Source: Alteromonas lipotrueae
GTDB taxonomy: Bacteria > Pseudomonadota > Gammaproteobacteria > Enterobacterales > Alteromonadaceae
Length of the DNA: 64,000 nucleotides
Direction of reading: 5' to 3'
NCBI RefSeq assembly: GCF_019249215.1
Contig: NZ_JAESDI010000006.1
Span: 62,001 to 126,000 of the forward strand
Shown here: positions 8,576-16,911 of the stretch, piece by piece
Position numbering within the stretch: the first letter of the stretch is position 1
How the letters are laid out: each line of letters opens with the position of its first letter
Translations under genes and position numbers: made by a program
The notes under the pieces: generated by a model
What the model saw: the letters and a program-made list of their open reading frames with translations, nothing else
What the model was told of the DNA's origin: nothing
Database searches by the model: none

Positions 8576-10015
8576 ATGAGTAAAACACTTAGTTTTCTTG
8601 ATAAATCCTTTTGGATTACGGAATCCGACGACAACCCAAAACATGTTGGATGTCTTCAATTACTTGAGATGCCAGAAGGGGCGAAAAGCCCTGAATATGT
8701 GCCCGCTATTTATAATGAAATTAAAGGTTTTGCAAAAGGGACTTCACCGTTTAATTGCGTTGTAAAAACCGTGCTAGGCTATCCGGTAGGACTTTCTCCA
8801 GTGAAACATTTGAACATGGATTATCATGTTCAATTGCATCACGTTGACGATGTGAGTAACCGACAGAATCTAGATGAATTTGTCGCGCAACTGCACGCTG
8901 CACGATTAGATCCCGATAAACCTCTGTGGCAATACCATTTCATCTTCGATACTAATAGTAGTACCTATGCCATTTACGCCAAGGTACATCATATGTATGG
9001 CGATGGCGCGACCTTAGTAAGGTGGTTTCAGTCTTGCTATGTTTCTGCTTCTAATAATTCTGAATTCACGCCTATTTGGGCGGTGAAACGACTACGACAT
9101 AAACGCAATGACTCCCCCAGTTTCTACAAACGCTTACTGAGTGTGGGAAGCGCTATAAAAACCGGTTTCGATTTGCTGGTCATCTTAATACGCATTTTTT
9201 TGAAGTTGTTGAGAGTGAATCCCCATTATATGCCCGTGCCTTTTTCAGGCACTAAAACTGTGTTAACTGGGCAGGTTGAAGCGGGAAGGGTAGTCACTAC
9301 AACAGATATCGATTTTAAACGGGTGAAAGCGCTAGCCCGACGCACCCGAGCCTCTGCCAACGAGATACTTTTGTGTGCCTTTGATATTGGCGTGCACCGG
9401 TTACTAAAAGATCATGGTCAGGTTTTTAAAAAAGCATTGTTTACCAATATGCCCATCAACCTCAGAAAGCCAGGAGAGAAAACCACAGGCAATAAAATTG
9501 CTATTGTGCCGGTACAGTTGGCCCATGGCGATCAAGACCCTTACCTGCGTCTACGCCAGATTATTATTAACCATAGAATAGTTAAACATGCCGCTATGCG
9601 AGCCCGACCGGCTTCTTTCAGTGGTTACACCATCGTGATCCAATCCTTAGCATTGGTATTTGAATGGCTTAATATTTCCAATGTGGTTAAACCTATCGCT
9701 AATATTTTGGTATCGAACATACCTGGCCCACGAGATACGCGATATTTAAAAGACAGTAAGCTACTAGCCTGTTATCCCATTTCCACCATGACCCCAGGCG
9801 GCGGGGTAAATATCACGTTGATGACTTATGCAGGGGTGGCCAATGTAGGTATTGTTTGCTGCAACAAAAATATCAGTACATTGCAGCCGTTAGCCGGTTA
9901 TGTGCAAGAAGCTTTCGAGATGTTAGAGGCTTGTATAGATAATCCACGACTGCGTATTACTGATATAGGGGAACATGAAGAATCGGTGCCTGTGTCGATT
10001 GTAAGCGAACATTAA
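8576..10015 (+). CDS. Wax ester synthase/acyl-CoA:diacylglycerol acyltransferase (WS/DGAT)
   Basis: This 479-residue protein has the whole WS/DGAT pattern. It has an N-terminal SFLDKSFWITES, DPDKPLWQYH, and the catalytic HHxxxDG motif as HHMYGDG at 138-144 (His139 is the usual catalytic base, Asp143). The C-terminal VSNIPGPRD is the family's structural signature. The enzyme transfers acyl groups from acyl-CoA to fatty alcohols or diacylglycerol, making storage lipid at the inner membrane. It is the last gene of the DUF445-tetR-WS/DGAT run. It converges on and overlaps the next minus-strand gene by four bases. Confidence 0.92.
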   Translation: MSKTLSFLDKSFWITESDDNPKHVGCLQLLEMPEGAKSPEYVPAIYNEIKGFAKGTSPFNCVVKTVLGYPVGLSPVKHLNMDYHVQLHHVDDVSNRQNLDEFVAQLHAARLDPDKPLWQYHFIFDTNSSTYAIYAKVHHMYGDGATLVRWFQSCYVSASNNSEFTPIWAVKRLRHKRNDSPSFYKRLLSVGSAIKTGFDLLVILIRIFLKLLRVNPHYMPVPFSGTKTVLTGQVEAGRVVTTTDIDFKRVKALARRTRASANEILLCAFDIGVHRLLKDHGQVFKKALFTNMPINLRKPGEKTTGNKIAIVPVQLAHGDQDPYLRLRQIIINHRIVKHAAMRARPASFSGYTIVIQSLALVFEWLNISNVVKPIANILVSNIPGPRDTRYLKDSKLLACYPISTMTPGGGVNITLMTYAGVANVGIVCCNKNISTLQPLAGYVQEAFEMLEACIDNPRLRITDIGEHEESVPVSIVSEH

Positions 10016-10725
10016 AAATAGAACCGTAGCGAGGCTTGTTCGACTCTAACCGTTTTTCCATAGCGTGCAAAAAGCACTTCCCGCCATTGATCTTCGCGCA
10101 TTATATGGTGAAGAGGGAGTGTAGCCATTTTGTCCAATATGGCTTTTTCAATTTGAGGCTTATGGAAATCAAGTACGGCTTGTTTCGAGCCGCTTAAAAA
10201 TAGCTTCAAATATTCTGCCGCTTGGTCGGAAGTACCCACGGTTACCAGTGATAATATACTTTTAAGCGAGCGGCCCAATAATGCATCTAAATTTCCGGGC
10301 ACAAAGCGAGAAAGTAAAAATTGCGTGTCTTTTAATAAGGCGTAGTCGTCATTCACCATCGTAATGTTATCTACCTGCTTCTCGGTAAAATAAAGGGTAG
10401 ATTCATGTTTGTTGTAGTCCGGTGATGCACTTAGCGTAATGATAAGGTGGGCACGATAAATGGTCGTTTCAGCAACGTTAATGGTGATTGACGCTAATAA
10501 TTGAATGCATAGGCGGTTGCTTGGGGCATTAAAGGTTAATTTGCCACTGTTTACCACGACATGAGCTTGGCCTGCCGGTATGGCTAAGGGGAACGATTGA
10601 GGCAGGTTTTCAGACAGTAACATATTGAGTTCATCGGCTGAAAATTGGTCGTAGCGAAGCTTTCCTAGCTTGATTAAAAGCTGGGAAATAAGAAGCATAC
10701 CTCTGTCGCGCAAACCTAGTTTCAT
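10012..10725 (-). CDS. Conserved hypothetical protein, possibly DUF1439/YceB-like
   Basis: This is a 237-residue protein on the opposite strand to the wax synthase gene, overlapping it tail to tail by four bases. Residues about 55-130 form a beta-rich stretch (HVVVNSGKLTF, STLYFTEKQVDNI) resembling the lipid-binding fold of DUF1439/YceB proteins, where a line like lyLtdp-v precedes the last strands. No lipobox or clear signal peptide is seen, although residues 10-20 (MLLISQLLIKLG) are hydrophobic. The link to DUF1439 is weak. A lipid-related role is suggested only by the surrounding genes. Confidence 0.55.
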   Translation of the reverse strand: MKLGLRDRGMLLISQLLIKLGKLRYDQFSADELNMLLSENLPQSFPLAIPAGQAHVVVNSGKLTFNAPSNRLCIQLLASITINVAETTIYRAHLIITLSASPDYNKHESTLYFTEKQVDNITMVNDDYALLKDTQFLLSRFVPGNLDALLGRSLKSILSLVTVGTSDQAAEYLKLFLSGSKQAVLDFHKPQIEKAILDKMATLPLHHIMREDQWREVLFARYGKTVRVEQASLRFYF

Positions 10726-11018
10726 TTTTTCATGCTATGCATTTAATTACTCGGGCGGGCTATGATGGTCTTAACTCGTTATACATAAAACAGTTTTTAA
10801 AATATATAACATATCACTTTTAGATGGGCTGTTTATTTTGATAGTCTGGTCTTACCACAATGCTGCATATCATTTTATTTTTGATAATAAGTGACTAATA
10901 CTAAGCATCTAATAATAAGAGTCGGCACAGCTCAGTCATGCGCCTACAATTCGTAATTGCATAGTAATACAGGCATTAACTGAGTATTTCACCGCGTAAA
11001 CGTGTTTTGGAGCAATGC

Positions 11019-12665
11019 ATGAATGAGATTCAGGGTAAGTATGACTATATCATCGTAGGCGGTGGGTCTGCAGGTGCGGTATTAGCGGCACGATTATCTG
11101 AAAACCCAGCTCTGAAAATTCTTATGCTAGAAGCCGGTACGAAAGACACTAACCCGCTTATTCATATTCCTTTTGGTTTATCGCTATTAAGCCGATTTGA
11201 AGGCATAGGGTGGGGGTATCATACCGCACCACAAAAAGAACTATACGATCGTGAGCTATTTTGGCCTCGAGGAAAAACACTAGGCGGCAGCAGTTCCGTT
11301 AATGCTATGTGTTACATTCGTGGTCAAAAAGAAGACTACGATTATTGGGTAGAGCAGGGCGCAGCTGGCTGGGGTTTTGAGGACGTGCTGCCTTACTTCA
11401 AACGCTCTGAAAACTTCTTCAAAGGTGAAGACGAATTTCATGGAGAAGGTGGGCCGCTGCATGTTTCTCAACTTAAGCACACCAGTGTGCTTTCCGATGC
11501 TTTCGTTGAAGCCGCAAGCCACGCAGATTTTAATGTTGTAGATGATTTCAACCGCGATATACGTGAAGGCATTGGCTATTATCATGTTACCCAAGTAAAC
11601 GGACAGCGTTGCTCAACCGCAAAAGGCTATTTAAGCCAAGCACTTCACCGCAATAATCTTACTGTACTTACCGGTGTGGCCGCGGAAAAAGTACTATTTG
11701 ACGACAACAGAGCCATTGGCGTGCAAGTACGAGAAAAAGGCAAAATTGCGCGGTATTCTATTAACCGTGAAGCGGCTAATAGCGAAGTAATACTCTGCGG
11801 CGGCGCTATCAACTCTCCCCAACTACTTATGCTTTCCGGTATCGGGCCAAGAAACGAATTGGAAGACCAAGGCATTTATGTCATGAATGACCTGCCAGGG
11901 GTGGGGCAAAATTTACAAGACCACCTAGACGCTATTGTTCAATTTACCTGTAAAGCACGAGAAGGTTATGCGATTGCTGCTGGTGCATTACCCTCGTACC
12001 TAAAGGCCTCGTACGATTATCTTTTTCACCGTAAGGGAATTTATTCTTCTAATGTGGCTGAAGCGGGCGGTTTTGTAAGTTCAAGCCTTGCTACCCGAGG
12101 GCCAGACATTCAATTTCATTTCTTGCCCGCTATATTAGATGATCACGGGCGAAAGTTTGCCTTTGGTTATGGATACGGCGTGCATGTGTGTTGTTTGTAC
12201 CCTAAAAGCAGGGGCAGTATTACACTGCAAAGCAGCCATCCTGCCGATCACCCGCTTATCGACCCAGGTTACCTCACGGAACCTGAAGATAGACAAGTAA
12301 TGATTGAAGGCATACGAATGGCAAGAAAGCTGTTAGCTGCACCTACGTTTGATAAATTTGAAGGCAGTGAACTGCATCCAGGCACTGATGCTGAGTCTGA
12401 TGAAGCGCTTCTTGAGTTTCTAAGGGAGCGGGCTGAAACCATTTATCATCCTATCGGTACTTGTAAAATGGGGAGTGAAGGCGACCCTATGGCCGTGGTC
12501 GACAATCAGCTTAAAGTGCGCGGCGTAAAAGGCCTGCGTGTGGTAGATGCATCTGTGATGCCAAGCCTTATTGGCGGAAATACTAACGCGCCCACAATCA
12601 TGATTGCGGAGCGAGCGGTCGATTTTATTAAAGCCGAGCATGAAGGGCGTGTTGCGCCCATTTAG
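11019..12665 (+). CDS. GMC family FAD oxidoreductase (choline/alcohol dehydrogenase-like)
   Basis: The start is the ATG at 11019 with GGAG six bases upstream; the in-frame TTG at 11007 is rejected. The product is 548 residues. It has the Rossmann FAD motif GGGSAGAVLAARLSE, the first GMC signature RGKTLGGSSSVNAM and the second GAINSPQLLMLSGIG. The C-terminal catalytic region is HPIGTCKMG...NTNAPTIMIAERA. GMC enzymes oxidise primary alcohols to aldehydes. The closest relatives are those labelled choline dehydrogenase or AlkJ-type alcohol dehydrogenase, and the substrate cannot be fixed by sequence reading. No bet genes are nearby. Its position next to dienoyl-CoA isomerase and FadH suggests a fatty alcohol or terpenoid alcohol. 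Confidence 0.9.
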   Translation: MNEIQGKYDYIIVGGGSAGAVLAARLSENPALKILMLEAGTKDTNPLIHIPFGLSLLSRFEGIGWGYHTAPQKELYDRELFWPRGKTLGGSSSVNAMCYIRGQKEDYDYWVEQGAAGWGFEDVLPYFKRSENFFKGEDEFHGEGGPLHVSQLKHTSVLSDAFVEAASHADFNVVDDFNRDIREGIGYYHVTQVNGQRCSTAKGYLSQALHRNNLTVLTGVAAEKVLFDDNRAIGVQVREKGKIARYSINREAANSEVILCGGAINSPQLLMLSGIGPRNELEDQGIYVMNDLPGVGQNLQDHLDAIVQFTCKAREGYAIAAGALPSYLKASYDYLFHRKGIYSSNVAEAGGFVSSSLATRGPDIQFHFLPAILDDHGRKFAFGYGYGVHVCCLYPKSRGSITLQSSHPADHPLIDPGYLTEPEDRQVMIEGIRMARKLLAAPTFDKFEGSELHPGTDAESDEALLEFLRERAETIYHPIGTCKMGSEGDPMAVVDNQLKVRGVKGLRVVDASVMPSLIGGNTNAPTIMIAERAVDFIKAEHEGRVAPI

Positions 12666-12673
12666 CTAATGCG

Positions 12674-13282
12674 TTAGTTTTTCGACACTTGCATAAACAA
12701 ATCGGCGGCGCAGTCACACATTTCATCAATGTGACTGCGATCAGCATAAATCCCATCAATCAATAGCCGTGCAATGCCATGCAAAGTACCCCACGTCACT
12801 TGCGCCATGCGAAGCGCATCTTGCCCTGCCGGTAGTAGGCCTGTTTGCTGCCAGTATTTCGTCATATCAACTTGAAACTGAAAGCAAGGGTAAGCCACTT
12901 CTTTGAGCCCCTGTGTTGCGCCATTGTCGTGCCAAATAGTACGACCGAACATAAGCTCATACATTTGCGGGTTATCCGCCGCGTACCCTATATATTCATG
13001 AATAAACTGACGAAATCGCAACTGGGGTGCCACATCATGCTGATCGAATATTCGCTTGGCGGTGGTATGCCACTGGCTAAAACCTTTTGCCGCAATAGCA
13101 CTTAACAAGGCGCTTTTGTCTTTAAAATGATGATAGGGTGCGGTTCGCGACACACCAGCATCTTCCGCAAGCTTTCTAAGTGACAAGCTGTCTATGCCGA
13201 ATTCTGCCACCCGTTTGGTTGCCGCCTCTAATAACGCCGTGCGTAGATCGCCATGATGATAAGTTTGTGCTGCATTTGTCAT
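12674..13282 (-). CDS. TetR family repressor, likely controlling the divergent dienoyl-CoA genes
   Basis: This 202-residue regulator is read from the ATG at 13282 (an upstream in-frame TTG at 13297 is less likely). The N-terminal HTH is clear (SLRKLAEDAGVSRTAPYHHF). The C-terminal part with GFSQW and a HGIARLLIDG stretch resembles the TetR_C_33/WHG-type ligand domain. It is divergent from the isomerase gene, and the 125-base gap contains two palindromes over the probable promoter (see 13338 and 13365). It converges on the GMC gene with eight bases between stops. Control of its own gene and of the isomerase/fadH pair is inferred from that layout. Confidence 0.87.
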   Translation of the reverse strand: MTNAAQTYHHGDLRTALLEAATKRVAEFGIDSLSLRKLAEDAGVSRTAPYHHFKDKSALLSAIAAKGFSQWHTTAKRIFDQHDVAPQLRFRQFIHEYIGYAADNPQMYELMFGRTIWHDNGATQGLKEVAYPCFQFQVDMTKYWQQTGLLPAGQDALRMAQVTWGTLHGIARLLIDGIYADRSHIDEMCDCAADLFMQVSKN

Positions 13283-13337
13283 ACTGGTGTAAACCAAACC
13301 CTATTTTATGGTTGAGACGAATAGATAACGTTTTATC

Positions 13338-13350
13338 TTGACAGTGTCAA
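13338..13350. promoter_or_regulatory. Operator-like palindrome 1 (TetR site candidate)
   Basis: TTGACAGTGTCAA is a perfect 6+1+6 palindrome. It contains the -35 hexamer TTGACA of the promoter described below. A related palindrome starts 27 bases downstream. Position between a tetR gene and its divergent target supports an operator. Confidence 0.65.
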
Positions 13351-13366
13351 CATTGCATTTTATCTT
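13338..13366 (+). promoter_or_regulatory. Sigma70-type promoter for the isomerase/fadH genes
   Basis: TTGACA (13338-13343), a 17-base spacer and TATCTT (13361-13366) fit a sigma70 promoter. The start point would fall near 13373, inside the second palindrome, so a bound repressor would cover both the -35 and the start region. Confidence 0.6.
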
Positions 13367-13377
13367 GACGCCGTCTA
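13365..13377. promoter_or_regulatory. Operator-like palindrome 2 (TetR site candidate)
   Basis: TTGACGCCGTCTA is the same 6+1+6 pattern with one imperfect pair, spaced 27 bases centre to centre from palindrome 1. Both copies are preceded by TTTTATC, so a longer direct repeat is present. Confidence 0.6.
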
Positions 13378-13406
13378 GTTTGCAAAAATGTTAACAGGAG
13401 AGTGAA

Positions 13407-14273
13407 ATGGAAGCCGAGTCAATGTCACAAGAAAACCCGTATTCTACCCTTGAAGTGATACAAGAAGGGTATATTGCAAAGGTCGTGTTAAACAGGCCAG
13501 AAGCCATGAACAGCATGAATCCTGCCTTTTGGACAGAATTCCCCGCTGCCATTCGCGCGATAGACGACGAGGGCACCGCCCGCGTTATTATCATTTCTTC
13601 TACCGGAAAGCATTTTTCAGCTGGCATGGACTTGTCGGTATTTTTGAACATGGCACAAGACTTTAAAGGCGACCCATCAAGGCGTGCAGAGCGCATGCGC
13701 CGTATGGTGATGCTATTGCAAGATAGCTTTACCGCCATAGAGCAAGCCCGCATGCCGGTAATTGGAGCAGTACAGGGCGGTGCCATTGGCGGCGCAGTAG
13801 ACTTACTTAGCGCCTGTGACATGCGTTATTGCACCAGTGATGCCTTCTTTACCATTAAAGAAACGCAATTAGGCATGACCGCCGATGTAGGCACATTACA
13901 ACGTTTACCTAAGCTTATTCCTATTGGTGTAGTAAAAGAGTTGGCGTATACCGGCCGTAATTTTGGCGCCAAAGAAGCTCAGCAGTTAGGCTTCGTGAAC
14001 AAGGTATTTGATGACCAAGACATCATGCTAAGCGAAGTGACTAAAGTTGCGCAGTCTATCGCGATGAATTCTCCGGTTGCGGTAGCAGGCACTAAAACCA
14101 TGATTAATTTCGCGACCGAGCACACTATTGCTGAGAGTTTGACTTACATGGCTACGTGGCAAGCCGGTATGTTCCAAATGGAAGATGTGATGAAAGCCAT
14201 GGAAGCACAGAAAACCCAATCGCTTCCTGATTTTGAGCCACTTCATGGCGCAGTAAATAAGATGAAAGACTAG
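13407..14273 (+). CDS. Delta3,5-Delta2,4-dienoyl-CoA isomerase (ECH1-type crotonase)
   Basis: This 288-residue crotonase has the oxyanion motifs HFSAGMDL and QGGAIGGAVDL. Its active site is the distinctive one of ECH1 isomerases: Glu152 in IKETQLG and Asp160 in TADVGTLQRLP, eight residues apart as in the mammalian enzyme. Ordinary enoyl-CoA hydratases have a different pair. The enzyme moves double bonds in 3,5-dienoyl-CoA intermediates from odd-position unsaturated fatty acids, producing 2,4-dienoyl-CoA, the substrate of FadH encoded next. AGGAG at 13396-13400 supports the ATG at 13407. Expression is probably controlled by the divergent TetR gene. Confidence is high for the subfamily because of motif agreement and the partner gene. 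Confidence 0.88.
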   Translation: MEAESMSQENPYSTLEVIQEGYIAKVVLNRPEAMNSMNPAFWTEFPAAIRAIDDEGTARVIIISSTGKHFSAGMDLSVFLNMAQDFKGDPSRRAERMRRMVMLLQDSFTAIEQARMPVIGAVQGGAIGGAVDLLSACDMRYCTSDAFFTIKETQLGMTADVGTLQRLPKLIPIGVVKELAYTGRNFGAKEAQQLGFVNKVFDDQDIMLSEVTKVAQSIAMNSPVAVAGTKTMINFATEHTIAESLTYMATWQAGMFQMEDVMKAMEAQKTQSLPDFEPLHGAVNKMKD

Positions 14274-14353
14274 CGTGCAGGCAACCGAATAGCCTACGAG
14301 TAACACGCTGTAAAAGCAGAATATAAAAGCATTAAGAAACAGGCACTAGTTAA

Positions 14354-16405
<2,052 letters not shown>

Positions 16406-16492
16406 GTTGATGTTTGGGATTTTGCAGCAGGGTTAGGAAGATACGTTAATATTTACTAACCCTAATATAGATTCCAACATTGATAATTTTCT

Positions 16493-16525
16493 AAAAGGCC
16501 TATTCCTGCGGGAATAGGCCTTTTT
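16493..16525 (+). terminator. Rho-independent terminator after fadH
   Basis: AAAAGGCCTATTCC (16493-16506) pairs perfectly with GGAATAGGCC plus T run (16511-16525) around a four-base loop. This is a textbook intrinsic terminator, and it marks the edge of the accessory island. Confidence 0.9.
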
Positions 16526-16911
16526 ATTTGCTGCGGTATTTTATAGGCAGCTAAGCGCCAGTAATAGCCTTTTGGGGCTATTTGGGTATGCGGCAGCTTT
16601 GTACGTGATGCAGACCTTGAAGTTATGAATTTTCCACCCTAAAGTTTAGTAGACTCTCACTATTATCAACTGCACACTGATAGACCAGTCTATGGTAGAG
16701 AGTGGTTGACTGGTTCAGTCAATGTGGTTTGAGCGTCAGGTTTCTTTGAAGCCAATACGGTCGTCATGCCAGACTTGATCCGGCATCCACTTCAAACAGG
16801 CAGTATCAACACTTGCCAATTAAGTGAACAATGACCATGCTAGATAATAGGCAGAAAAATTCACCCATAATTCAATAAACTCGTGTAAAAACAACGGAGT
16901 GTATTCACACA
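16526..16911. other. Intergenic region upstream of the KAP NTPase with inverted repeats
   Basis: No gene is seen. It holds a perfect 12-base palindrome TAGACCAGTCTA (16681-16692), a perfect hairpin palindrome TTGACTG-GTT-CAGTCAA (16706-16722), and a REP-like element at 16763-16789 in which ATGCC and GGCAT flank AGACTTGATCC. The first two could be operators for the NTPase gene. The REP-like sequence is of a type scattered between genes in many bacteria. Confidence 0.5.
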
